Shown piece after piece: positions 54,545-63,914 of a DNA stretch of 64,000 nt. This stretch comes from Lachnospira pectinoschiza. GTDB lineage: Bacteria > Bacillota > Clostridia > Lachnospirales > Lachnospiraceae. Location: the NCBI RefSeq assembly GCF_020564355.1, contig NZ_JAJCRR010000001.1:62001-126000 (forward strand), read 5' to 3'. The first letter of the stretch is position 1, and the number at the start of each line of letters is the position of its first letter. The position numbers and the translations under genes are program-made. The notes under the pieces are model-generated. The model ran no database searches, was not told the origin of the DNA, and was given only the letters and a program-made list of their open reading frames with translations.

Positions 54545-54573
54545 TTGCCAAAAACAAATGTCTGTGGTACACT
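54545..54573 (+). promoter_or_regulatory. promoter of the surface-protein locus
   Basis: TTGCCA, 17-nt spacer, TACACT. It gives a ~200-nt leader before the 54777 gene. Confidence 0.55.
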
Positions 54574-54590
54574 GCCACTGCAAACGAAAG

Positions 54591-54614
54591 ATAGGCTTTG
54601 AAGCCTATTTTTTT
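54591..54614 (+). terminator. promoter-proximal terminator-like hairpin
   Basis: ATAGGCT-TTGA-AGCCTAT followed by a seven-T run that begins with the last stem base, only about 10 nt after the predicted start. It may attenuate the locus. No known riboswitch core is recognised in the remaining leader (54615-54776). Confidence 0.6.
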
Positions 54615-54776
54615 AAGTGCCACGGTTAGATAAGACTAATGGAAGTTACCAAAACGAAACTATGCCATAAAACAAAAAACAAGACAAAAAATAAAACAAA
54701 AACATTAGTACATTCGTAAAATCAACAGGGCACGATAGAAACAAGTAAACAGGGACAAAGCAGAAAGGAAAGAAAA

Positions 54777-57700
54777 ATGAGAAAGACCAGCTTTAAGTTA
54801 TTATCTGCTTCATTAGCAGTCGCAATGACAATGAGCAGTATGCCGTACAATGTATTGGCGGCAAGCCCGGAGCAGACATTTGCACAGGCAGTACAGCAGG
54901 CACAGACCACAGAAGCGGACGGCTTTGAAACAGCCGCACCGTCAGAGGAAAATCTCGTAACAGCAGATGCAGAAAGTACAGAAAAAGTAACCTACACAGT
55001 TACACCGGGTGTTTCATACGGAAAGGGAAGTATCAAATTAATCTCAGGTGTGACAGAAAGCACCGGTGATGACGGTGAAAAAGTATACACGGCTGAAAAA
55101 GACAGCACAATTACATTTGAAGCTGTACCGGAGGACGGCTGGGCATTAGATTCTGTTATGTACATGTCAGCAAGCTTTACAACACCGGACTTAAAGATTA
55201 CAAAGGTAGACGGCAAAGATAACCAGTATACATGCACAATTCCTGACGATGCATATGCTTACGGCTCAGTAGGAACATTTATGATATATGTGCAGTTTGC
55301 ACCGGTTCTGGAAGAAGGACAGTATGAGATAAAATCAACAGGTGAATATTTAAGTGTAGATAAGTATGGTGCAAAGCCGGGTGAAACCGTAAAGATTACA
55401 TCAACAAGTGACAGTTCAACAAGAAATTATGTGCCGACTGTTGCAGATGAAGACGGAACCGGTATTGATACAACACTTGAAAGTACAGTGATTGATGAAG
55501 ACGAAAATAAGATTGTACAGGTATACACCTTTGTAATGCCGGAGAAAAAGGTTACAATCACAGAAAAGAGTAATCGTTATTGTGCAATTACATTAGAAAC
55601 CAATGACGACAGTAAATTTGCAAGCCATGTAAGTTACAGCAGCCGACAGATGATGAGTGGTAATATGAATGTTGTAGCAGACAGCATTATCGACGGCAAG
55701 TATTATAAGCATACAGTAACCGTAACCGGTACACAGGGAAATACAACAGTAAAGCCGGGAGAATTATCATCACTTGCAAGCGGAAAAGCAACATATACCG
55801 TAGCAAAGAAATTCCCGGTAGCCGTTACTTTAAGAGTAGACTTCGTTGAAACAGATGCGTATAACATTACAAACCAGTCTGCAAATATTGAAGGTGCCGA
55901 TTTTACCGTATCAAACGGTGAACTTGCGGCAGAAGGCGATACCGTAACATTACTGCTTTCCACAAATACAGCAGACGGATATTACTATGACGGTACAACA
56001 CTGCCAAAGGTAACAGACGCAGACGGCAACGAAGTAACCGTAACAGCAGATGCAGGAAACACAACATCTTCTGCAAAATTTACATTCACAATGCCTGAAA
56101 AGGGTGTCACAACAAGCTTTGACAGTTCTGCAATTACACAGAAAGAATTAAAGGCTGTTACCGTTGCAGATGAAGCAAAGTCTTATATTGCACTGGATAA
56201 AACAGAGGCAAGAGAAGGTGAGAATGTCACAATTACTTTGACAGACGAAGCAAAAAAGGTTTTATTTATCAAAGTGATTAAGGAAGACGGCAGTGTCGAA
56301 TATATAAGAAACTCTGCAACGAGCTTTACAATGCCGGCAGGCGCAGTGACAGTATCGGTAATTGCACCGGACAACTGGTTTGAAGAAGGACGTTATGATA
56401 CAGATGTATATGCGGCAACATCAAGCACACTGATTGTATCCGATGCGGCAGACCTTGCGGCTGTCGGTAAATTAATGCGTGATAATCCAAGCGCACTTAC
56501 GGATAAAACCATTAATATTGTAAAAGATATTGATATGAGCGCATATACATGGGTGCCGATGACATATACAAATTACAATAATACAGTAACCTTTAACGGA
56601 AACGGACATACCATTAAGGGACTGAATGTAGAAGGCATGACAGGAACAACATCAAGTTCATGGGTATATTCAAGTGCATTTATCGCACAGATAGGCAGTT
56701 TCACAGATGTCACTATCAACGACCTGACATTTGAAGGAACACAAAAAGTCCATACCGTTGCAGGCACATTCTGCTATTTAGGCGGTATTGCTTATGGCGG
56801 CGGTTCTTACAACAAGGTCGTAAACAATATGAATGTGACCATTGACGGTGCGACAGGCGGTACGGTATTGCATTACCCTATTACAAATAGTGCAACACAA
56901 ATTGTAAACAGTGCGGTAACCGGCAAGACAACACTGGAAAATGTAAATTTAACCGGATATTATTCATATTATGGACTTTCAGACAGAGCAGTCAACAGCT
57001 ATGATATTTCAGAGATTACCATGGGTGAAAATGCAAATCCGGCAAATGTATCTTATTACGGTGTGGACGCTACTTTACAGGCAAAAGATAAGACTGCAAA
57101 CTGCTACACAGGTACAACATTAAATAATTTCCCTGAAAATGCACAAATTTACGGAATTGCAAAGACTGTTACAGGAGAGAATCTGGATTCTCTTAATCAG
57201 AACTTTACATACATCACACCGGTAACAGCCGAGGGTTATGAAAATGACAACTTAATGTCTGTTGACAGCACAACCAACAAGGTCGGCAGGATTGCACTGG
57301 TTACATACTTAAACAGCTGGGTTGATGAGAACCAGACAGAGGATAACAAGTATTGCAAGTGGGAAACAGACAAGACAACAGGCAGACCGGTATTAAAGGC
57401 AGCCGAAGAAACGGTTGTTTCACAGAAATATGCAATCACTTCAAACGTAACAGGCAGTGAATACGGCGAAACAACAGTTGACGAAGAAGCCGCAGAAGGC
57501 AGTAAGGTAACTGTATACACAGCACCGAAGTCATTCTGCAAAGTAAAGAGCATTTCCGTAGAAACAGCAGACGGAAAGAAAGTTGACGTAACAGACAACG
57601 GTGACGGAAGCTACAGCTTTACAATGCCGAAGTCCGCAGTAACCGTAAGCACAGAGTATGCACAAGACTCTTATGCAATTACGGCAGAAACCAACGGCGA

Positions 57701-60700
57701 AGGTACAGTCAGCGTATTAACGGCTGAAACAAAGTCTTCCGATAAGGCAAAATCAGGCGAAACCGTAACCGTTACCGTAACACCGGACCGCTTAAAGTAT
57801 TACACAATGGACAGCGTAACCGTGACAACGGCAAGCGGCAAGACGGTTGAAGCCACAACAACAGAGGCAATTAACGGAACAAATGCCCATGAGTATACAT
57901 TTACCATGCCGGAAGAAGCTGTAACAGTTATGGCAAACTTCAAGGATGTCAGCAGCTATTACAACGAAGACGGTTCTTTAAAAGAGGGTACATATAAAAT
58001 GCAGGCAGTATTCGGCAGTACCTATTACATTGACACCGACAAAATCGAAGGTGCAATGGGCTATGAAGAACAGTACACAGACATTACCGTAAGCGTTGAT
58101 GCAGAAGGCAATGTAACCGTAGACGATTATGAAATGCCGGGTGTAAAAAGCCCGATTGGATACGCAGGCGGCGGTGAACTCTGGATTAAGTCCACACCGA
58201 CACCGGATGCCAACGACAACGGAAAGATTAAGGGCGCAGATGATGCAGGCGTTGTAGAATCCAGCGATTATGCCGAAAAGTATGAAAACTATACAAAGGT
58301 ATACACCATTTCACCAACCGTTACAAAGACCGGTAAGATTAATCCGTCAACCAACGTAAAGACAGAAAACACAGGCGATTTCTACTTTACAAAGGTTATG
58401 CAGGGAAGTAAGCAGGTCGGCGGCTTCTATAACAGTGAAAATGTAGAATCCGTTACATTGGATAAGCTTGCTTCATCAACAAGCAGTAAGGTAGCACCGT
58501 TTAACCTGACATTCTCCGGTATCAATTACATTAAAAACGATGCGGATTATGCAAACCAGAACGTGTTATTTACAACATACATTACAGAAATGGCTTACAT
58601 TTCAGAAGTATTGTTCCGTATGGACTTCTCAACGATTGAAAAAGTCGGTGATACAGACCAGGGCGAAGAAACAACACAGGCATTAGATGTATCTGTTTAT
58701 ACAGCGTGCGAACCGGGTGCCACAAAGACACCGCCTGCAAACATTGATGCAATCAAGAGTGCAACACTGGTAACAAAGGCAGACGGAAGCAGACAGCTCG
58801 TATTTGACTTAGGCGAAACAATCGTATTCGGCTTACACGGACATATGGGAAGCCTTCGTGTATACAATGCAGACAGCATGGAAAATGCATTTAAGGCAAT
58901 CTCAAAGAATGATACAAGCGGCTTAAAGTCAGCAATTTACAGCAACTGGTATACAGACAAGATTAATTCCGAAGCAGACAGCGTGGCATATGATAAGACA
59001 CCTGTAGAAGTAACAGACAGCAGAGGATATGTATACTACACAACAGACGGAACAGAATTTAGCGCAACGTCCACAACAACAGACCTTGAAAATGCACTCG
59101 TATATCCGGGTAAGGCAGTTGTAGATGTACCGGACTATTTCGACCTGACAGACAACAATGAAATTTATCTGACAGGCTTTATCGACGGTATGTCAAAGGA
59201 TACGAACTTAAAGTTAAAGCTGACAGCAAAAAATGAAGACAACACACCGGTTGTAAAGACAGGTACAGCCCATATTTCACAGTTCGGTGAATATGATGTT
59301 ACTGTCAATGTAACAGTTACAGATGATGTTATCACAGACATTGAAGTAACAGGTGCAAATTTTGCGGGAACTTATGCTGAAACCAATAAGATGATGCTTG
59401 AAAAGGCAGTCAACGGCTTAAAGGGCAGCTACATCAATAAGTCCGCAACCGATGTAAAGGAAATCACAGGTGTTGATGCGGTTTCAGGCGCAACGTATTC
59501 ATCCAATGCAATCCGCGATGCGATTTTAAATGCACTCGAATTAAAGCAGGAAGAAGAAGTCATTAACCTTCCGACAGAAAAGCTTGCAGAAGGCGAATAC
59601 AGCGTAGACATTGCATACTACACAGACAAAGTAAAGCACAGTCTTGTGGAAAATGACAAGACAAAGGCAAAGATTGTTGTTGACAAAGATGGCAACATGA
59701 CACTCGTAACAGACATTATTAACGGAACGTCAAAAGAACCGTTATATATCTATGGCTTCAACGGCTACTATGAAGGCAATGATACTTCTAAGAGCTTAAA
59801 GGAAGCTGCGGTCGAAATGAATGACATTCAGTACAGCGATGATGTATTCGGTGAAGATGAAAAGGTTGTAACAAAGGTTTCCTTCCCGTTAGAAGGTGAT
59901 TTTGCGGCAATCTACAACACCAATGCAGATATCTATGTACCGGCAATGAAGAATTTAAACGGCTTCGTTTCAGGCATTGACTTCAAGCAGGGACGTTTCA
60001 GCGCAGACTGCTTCGTAAAGGTTTACTGGGACAGCTTAACAAAGACATCATCTGATAATAATAAGTCCGATGATACAACAAAGGAAACAACTTTCGGTTC
60101 AGCAAAGACCACTCTGACAGCAGGTACTTATTCAATCCCTGCAAGCTTAAAGAATGCCGGAAATGTTTCACAGGATTCTATGGCGGCAGGCTGCATTAAG
60201 AGTGCACAGATGACTGTTGCGGCAGACGGAACAGCAGCTGTAACCGTAGATTTACAGTCCGTATCCTTTGCGGGACTGACAGCTTACGCAAGCAACTGGA
60301 AGATTTATCAGGGAACGTCAGCAGATGGTAAGACTGTAGATGCACAGTACACAACAAACGAAGAAGGCAGAGTGACACAGATTACATTTACACTGCCGGA
60401 CAACAGCTATGACGGTGTTTATGTCAACATGTTTGTCGATGCGATGAATTACAGCCCGGATGCTTATCTGGCACTGGATTATGCAAATGCGGTAAAGACA
60501 GCAGAACCGGACCCGGCACCAACACCGGACCCAGCCCCGACACCGGAACCGACTCCGACTCCTGACCCGACACCGGATCCGGAACCGACACCAACTCCGA
60601 CACCGGACCCTTCTGACAATAAAATTGCTGACGGTAACTACTATGTACCGATTGCATTGTGGAATGCGGTATCCGATAAGGCTTCTATGGGTAATGCGGC

Positions 60701-61760
60701 ATTTGAAAAGAACAGCAGTGCTTTAATCACCGTAAAGGATGGCAAGGTTGTAAAAGTTCAGATTGCCATGAATCCGGTAACCGTAACATCAATCTACAGC
60801 GCCGTTACGGCATTTGAGGTAGAGGGCGTAACCGTTACAATCGACAAGACAGAAAAGATTACAACTTCCGCAGGAAATGAAGTCGATGCAATCAGACTGG
60901 TAACATTTGAACTTCCTGAAGGTGCACAGCCTTCCGTTGCAGATATTACTTATGCAGATGTAAGCTTTAAAGTACCGGATACACCAATGGGCGACACCAT
61001 GATGAGTGCGAGATTAAGATTCGACTGGTCAGCACTGACAGCAACAAGCGATACTTCTCTTGTACCGGCAGAAGACCAGACAGAAGAAAAGTCACCGGCA
61101 GTTGATGTGACGGATGAAAAGACAGGCGTTCATGTATCAGCCGCAGAAGGTGTCCTTCCGGTAGGCTCTGAGTTAAAGGTAACAAAGGTCAGTGCAGGAA
61201 CAGAATATACAAAGGCGGCAAATGCACTTGTAGATGTCGGCAGCAGCTTTGAACTGTATGAAGTTCATTTTGAAAAGGACGGACAGGAAGTTGAGCCAGA
61301 CGGCAGTGTTGTTGTGAAGTATCTCATTCCGGCAGGCATGAATGCAGACAACGTTGTTTTATACCGTATCAATGATGACGGTTCAAAGACCCTCATTAAG
61401 GGCAGTGTGGAAAACGGCTATTATGTTGTGACAACAAAGGGCTTCAGTTATTACGCACTTGTTGAAAAGGCATCAACAGATAACGGCAATAAAAATAATA
61501 ACAACATTGATAACAATGGTAACAACAGTGGTAATAATAACAGCGGCAATGCAGGCACAACCGACAACGGTTCGGCAGCAGGCGGTAATTCAAATACGGC
61601 AGGCGGCTCAGCCAATACGGCAGACAACAGCAACAGCGGCGTAAAGACAGCGGATTCTTCCGCAATGGGCATGTGGGCAGCAGCATTCTTTGCTTCCTTA
61701 AGTGCCGCAGGTCTTGCAATCTTTAAAAGAAAGAAAAGACCGGAAGAAAAAGAAGACTAA
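54777..61760 (+). CDS. giant cell-wall surface protein with NEAT-like and FMN-binding domains
   Basis: A 2327-aa exported protein. Signal peptide 1-29 (cleavage after NVLA). Residues 30-1060 are beta-rich, with five F(T/V)MPxxxVT-type repeats and a beta-helix-like segment (about 578-800). NEAT-like modules follow at about 1068-1290, 1601-1755, 1780-1907 and 1950-2089. An FMN-binding domain (about 1492-1593) carries DAVSGATYSS; Thr1573 is the expected site for covalent FMN. Then come a Pro-Thr-Asp linker (1908-1948, before the last NEAT-like module), a ZU5-like region (about 2110-2230), an Asn-rich stalk and a sorting-like VKTADSS, TM and KRKKR tail. NEAT-like modules suggest haem handling, but canonical YxxxY axial motifs are not clear. 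First gene of the haem-type locus. Confidence 0.8.
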   Translation: MRKTSFKLLSASLAVAMTMSSMPYNVLAASPEQTFAQAVQQAQTTEADGFETAAPSEENLVTADAESTEKVTYTVTPGVSYGKGSIKLISGVTESTGDDGEKVYTAEKDSTITFEAVPEDGWALDSVMYMSASFTTPDLKITKVDGKDNQYTCTIPDDAYAYGSVGTFMIYVQFAPVLEEGQYEIKSTGEYLSVDKYGAKPGETVKITSTSDSSTRNYVPTVADEDGTGIDTTLESTVIDEDENKIVQVYTFVMPEKKVTITEKSNRYCAITLETNDDSKFASHVSYSSRQMMSGNMNVVADSIIDGKYYKHTVTVTGTQGNTTVKPGELSSLASGKATYTVAKKFPVAVTLRVDFVETDAYNITNQSANIEGADFTVSNGELAAEGDTVTLLLSTNTADGYYYDGTTLPKVTDADGNEVTVTADAGNTTSSAKFTFTMPEKGVTTSFDSSAITQKELKAVTVADEAKSYIALDKTEAREGENVTITLTDEAKKVLFIKVIKEDGSVEYIRNSATSFTMPAGAVTVSVIAPDNWFEEGRYDTDVYAATSSTLIVSDAADLAAVGKLMRDNPSALTDKTINIVKDIDMSAYTWVPMTYTNYNNTVTFNGNGHTIKGLNVEGMTGTTSSSWVYSSAFIAQIGSFTDVTINDLTFEGTQKVHTVAGTFCYLGGIAYGGGSYNKVVNNMNVTIDGATGGTVLHYPITNSATQIVNSAVTGKTTLENVNLTGYYSYYGLSDRAVNSYDISEITMGENANPANVSYYGVDATLQAKDKTANCYTGTTLNNFPENAQIYGIAKTVTGENLDSLNQNFTYITPVTAEGYENDNLMSVDSTTNKVGRIALVTYLNSWVDENQTEDNKYCKWETDKTTGRPVLKAAEETVVSQKYAITSNVTGSEYGETTVDEEAAEGSKVTVYTAPKSFCKVKSISVETADGKKVDVTDNGDGSYSFTMPKSAVTVSTEYAQDSYAITAETNGEGTVSVLTAETKSSDKAKSGETVTVTVTPDRLKYYTMDSVTVTTASGKTVEATTTEAINGTNAHEYTFTMPEEAVTVMANFKDVSSYYNEDGSLKEGTYKMQAVFGSTYYIDTDKIEGAMGYEEQYTDITVSVDAEGNVTVDDYEMPGVKSPIGYAGGGELWIKSTPTPDANDNGKIKGADDAGVVESSDYAEKYENYTKVYTISPTVTKTGKINPSTNVKTENTGDFYFTKVMQGSKQVGGFYNSENVESVTLDKLASSTSSKVAPFNLTFSGINYIKNDADYANQNVLFTTYITEMAYISEVLFRMDFSTIEKVGDTDQGEETTQALDVSVYTACEPGATKTPPANIDAIKSATLVTKADGSRQLVFDLGETIVFGLHGHMGSLRVYNADSMENAFKAISKNDTSGLKSAIYSNWYTDKINSEADSVAYDKTPVEVTDSRGYVYYTTDGTEFSATSTTTDLENALVYPGKAVVDVPDYFDLTDNNEIYLTGFIDGMSKDTNLKLKLTAKNEDNTPVVKTGTAHISQFGEYDVTVNVTVTDDVITDIEVTGANFAGTYAETNKMMLEKAVNGLKGSYINKSATDVKEITGVDAVSGATYSSNAIRDAILNALELKQEEEVINLPTEKLAEGEYSVDIAYYTDKVKHSLVENDKTKAKIVVDKDGNMTLVTDIINGTSKEPLYIYGFNGYYEGNDTSKSLKEAAVEMNDIQYSDDVFGEDEKVVTKVSFPLEGDFAAIYNTNADIYVPAMKNLNGFVSGIDFKQGRFSADCFVKVYWDSLTKTSSDNNKSDDTTKETTFGSAKTTLTAGTYSIPASLKNAGNVSQDSMAAGCIKSAQMTVAADGTAAVTVDLQSVSFAGLTAYASNWKIYQGTSADGKTVDAQYTTNEEGRVTQITFTLPDNSYDGVYVNMFVDAMNYSPDAYLALDYANAVKTAEPDPAPTPDPAPTPEPTPTPDPTPDPEPTPTPTPDPSDNKIADGNYYVPIALWNAVSDKASMGNAAFEKNSSALITVKDGKVVKVQIAMNPVTVTSIYSAVTAFEVEGVTVTIDKTEKITTSAGNEVDAIRLVTFELPEGAQPSVADITYADVSFKVPDTPMGDTMMSARLRFDWSALTATSDTSLVPAEDQTEEKSPAVDVTDEKTGVHVSAAEGVLPVGSELKVTKVSAGTEYTKAANALVDVGSSFELYEVHFEKDGQEVEPDGSVVVKYLIPAGMNADNVVLYRINDDGSKTLIKGSVENGYYVVTTKGFSYYALVEKASTDNGNKNNNNIDNNGNNSGNNNSGNAGTTDNGSAAGGNSNTAGGSANTADNSNSGVKTADSSAMGMWAAAFFASLSAAGLAIFKRKKRPEEKED

Positions 61761-61782
61761 GCTGTAAAAAAGACAAAACAAC

Positions 61783-61815
61783 GGCATCCGTTCCGAAAAG
61801 GGGCGGGTGCCTGTT
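61783..61815 (+). terminator. partial terminator/processing hairpin
   Basis: GGCATCCGTTCC (61783-61794) / GGGGCGGGTGCC (61800-61811) with bulges, followed by TGTTTG. It would reduce read-through to the Shp-like gene. Confidence 0.5.
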
Positions 61816-61849
61816 TGTCACATATAAAAATGAAAGCAGGAGTACAGAC

Positions 61850-62884
61850 ATGGAACAGAAATTTAAAATGCAGATTCAGCGGCTTGCAAAGCATGCAGCG
61901 GCAGTATTGACGGCAGTCACCGTGGGCATTTTATCGGCGGCGGCAGTATTTTCACAAAACAGTAATCCGGTATATGGAGCAGAAAACGGCATTTATCTTG
62001 CCGGTGCAAATCCAAGCTATCGTAATCCGTCCACCGGTGCGATTGAAGATTCCGGCGGGGAAGGTTCGGCGGTTCTGGGACAGTCCATGACAGAGAGCGC
62101 GACTTACGGCAGGGCACTTATCGAAGCAGACCCGGCGGGAAACACTTATGCCACAATCCGTATGCAGTTAATGGACAATATCGAAAATCCGCAGTTTCAG
62201 GTAGATGGAAGTCCGGTATCCGCAACGTTAATGCAGGAGGATTACTCAAGCAATACCGCGGATTACAGATTCCGCGTCAACAGTGAAAATTCGGTTGTAC
62301 GTGTGAATATGTATGTAACTGCCATGGGACGTGATATTATTTACTATATTACATTTTCGGGACTGAGTGAAGGCGCAGGCGACTTTATTACCAGTGTGAC
62401 CGTTGAAGAAAAGGGCGGCAGTGCCGGTCCGGACAGCGCAGAGGGTGGCAGTGAAGAAAGCAACCCGGGAGAAAGCAGTTCAGGAGAGCGCGGTGTAAGT
62501 GCGCAGGCTGAAAATACCGCATCAGGCACGGGCAGCTTATCGGGTGAAACCGGTGCGTCAGCCGGAACAGACGGCAGTCAGGAAAATGCCGGAACACAGA
62601 GCATAGAGCAGGCAGAAGGTGAAAGTGCAGAAAGTACGACAGAAGCCGGACAGACTACATCAGCAGAAGCAAATGCCGTACAGGCAAAGACCGCAGAAAA
62701 CACACAGACGAAAAATGCCGGAATTCAGGAATATGATGCGGCAGGGAAACAGGTCAATGCAGAAGCGCAGGAGAGCAAAAAAAACAGCAGCACCGGCATT
62801 TTTATCGGAATGGGTGTTGTAATTGCCATTGTTGTGACAGGTGCGGCATGGTACATGCTTATGTATCGTAAAAAGAAAAACTAA
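61850..62884 (+). CDS. Shp-like haem-binding surface protein
   Basis: A signal peptide (about 1-43, ending near NPVYGAENG) is followed by a ~140-residue haem-binding domain: GIYLAGANPSYRNPSTGAIE, SYGR-like ATYGRALIEAD, ATIRMQLMDNIENPQF and VRVNMYVTAMGRDIIYYITF. Two Met positions (RMQLMDN and TAMGRD) fit the bis-methionine ligation of streptococcal Shp. A long Ser/Glu/Ala-rich low-complexity stalk leads to a C-terminal transmembrane helix and RKKKN tail. SD AGGAG. It would pass haem from surface NEAT proteins to the IsdE-like lipoprotein 12 nt downstream. Confidence 0.78.
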   Translation: MEQKFKMQIQRLAKHAAAVLTAVTVGILSAAAVFSQNSNPVYGAENGIYLAGANPSYRNPSTGAIEDSGGEGSAVLGQSMTESATYGRALIEADPAGNTYATIRMQLMDNIENPQFQVDGSPVSATLMQEDYSSNTADYRFRVNSENSVVRVNMYVTAMGRDIIYYITFSGLSEGAGDFITSVTVEEKGGSAGPDSAEGGSEESNPGESSSGERGVSAQAENTASGTGSLSGETGASAGTDGSQENAGTQSIEQAEGESAESTTEAGQTTSAEANAVQAKTAENTQTKNAGIQEYDAAGKQVNAEAQESKKNSSTGIFIGMGVVIAIVVTGAAWYMLMYRKKKN

Positions 62885-62896
62885 AGGAGCAGACAA

Positions 62897-63811
62897 ATGA
62901 AACGACAGGTAAAAAAGACTGTTCAAAAAGGACTTTGTATGCTGTTAGCGGGCGTTGCTGTTCTTACGGCATCGCTTCCGCTGACAGCCTGTGTAGACCA
63001 GCACCCGGATTCCACAGAGGGACAATCACAGGCAGACAGTGTGCGTCTTGTGGCAACGTCACCGGCAGCTGCACAGATTTGTGACAAACTGGAATTAGAT
63101 TTAGTGGGCGTATGCCGGACCTCCGGTACACTGCCAGAGCGGTATAAGGATGTTACGCAGGTTGGAACGGCAATGTCGCCGGATATGGAGATTTTAAAAT
63201 CCTTATCGCCGGATTATGTGCTGTCCCCGAACAGCCTGCAAAGCGATTTACAGCCGAAATATGCGTCAATCCAGGTGAAATCCCTGTTTTTAAATTTAAA
63301 AAGTGTATCCGGCATGTATGCTTCGATTGCAGACCTCGGTGAAAAATTTAACAGGCAGCAGCAGGCACAGGCAATGGTGGACGAATTTAACACATTTATG
63401 CAGGAATACAAAAATAAAAATGCAGGAAAAGAAGCCCCGAAGGTTCTGATTCTGATGGGACTGCCGGGGTCTTATATCGTGGCAACCGAAAACAGCTATG
63501 TCGGCAGCCTTGTGGAAATGGCAGGCGGACAGAATGTATACGCGGGTACTGATGAAGAATTTTTAAGTGCTAACACAGAGGATATCAAAACGAAAGAACC
63601 CGATGTGATTTTACGGGCATCCCATGCAATGCCCGAGCAGGTACAGCAGATGTTTGCCGATGAATTTGAAAAAAACGACATCTGGAAGCATTTTGCGGCA
63701 GTACAAAACGGCAGGGTGTACGATCTGGATTCGTCCCTGTTCGGCATGAGTGCAAATTTTTCATATCAGCAGGCACTCGAAGCATTACAGCCGATGTTGT
63801 ATAACAACTAA
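62897..63811 (+). CDS. isdE: haem ABC transporter substrate-binding lipoprotein, IsdE-like
   Basis: A class III (FecB/IsdE-type) binding protein of 304 aa. Lipobox LPLTACVD; then VRLVATSPAAAQICDKL, LDLVGVCRTSG, MSPDMEILKSLSPDYVL, VLILMGLPGSYIVATENSYVG and NDIWKHFAAVQNGRVYDL, which track closely with staphylococcal IsdE. It follows the Shp-like gene with SD AAAGGAG. The permease and ATPase genes normally downstream are missing; a glycosidase gene with its own promoter follows. Confidence 0.87.
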   Translation: MKRQVKKTVQKGLCMLLAGVAVLTASLPLTACVDQHPDSTEGQSQADSVRLVATSPAAAQICDKLELDLVGVCRTSGTLPERYKDVTQVGTAMSPDMEILKSLSPDYVLSPNSLQSDLQPKYASIQVKSLFLNLKSVSGMYASIADLGEKFNRQQQAQAMVDEFNTFMQEYKNKNAGKEAPKVLILMGLPGSYIVATENSYVGSLVEMAGGQNVYAGTDEEFLSANTEDIKTKEPDVILRASHAMPEQVQQMFADEFEKNDIWKHFAAVQNGRVYDLDSSLFGMSANFSYQQALEALQPMLYNN

Positions 63812-63847
63812 AATTCTGTAGTTTTTCATAAAATAAAAAATAATCGG

Positions 63848-63876
63848 TTGCTTATCTTTTTTTTGTAGTGTACAAT
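63848..63876 (+). promoter_or_regulatory. promoter of the last gene
   Basis: TTGCTT, 17-nt spacer, TACAAT. Confidence 0.55.
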
Positions 63877-63914
63877 AATAAAGACACAGTACATATTTAA
63901 TAAGGAGAAAAGCC

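Noticed and set aside
54574..54776. c-di-GMP or cobalamin riboswitch in the leader of the surface-protein gene
   Set aside because: GCAAACGAAAG looked suggestive, but the conserved GACGCAAAGC and later core parts of the c-di-GMP-I aptamer, and the B12 box, are absent.
61444..61719. Cys/Leu-rich ORFs opposite the Asn-rich stalk of the surface protein
   Set aside because: Shadow frames of the repetitive AAC/GGC-rich stalk codons; no SD or family sense.
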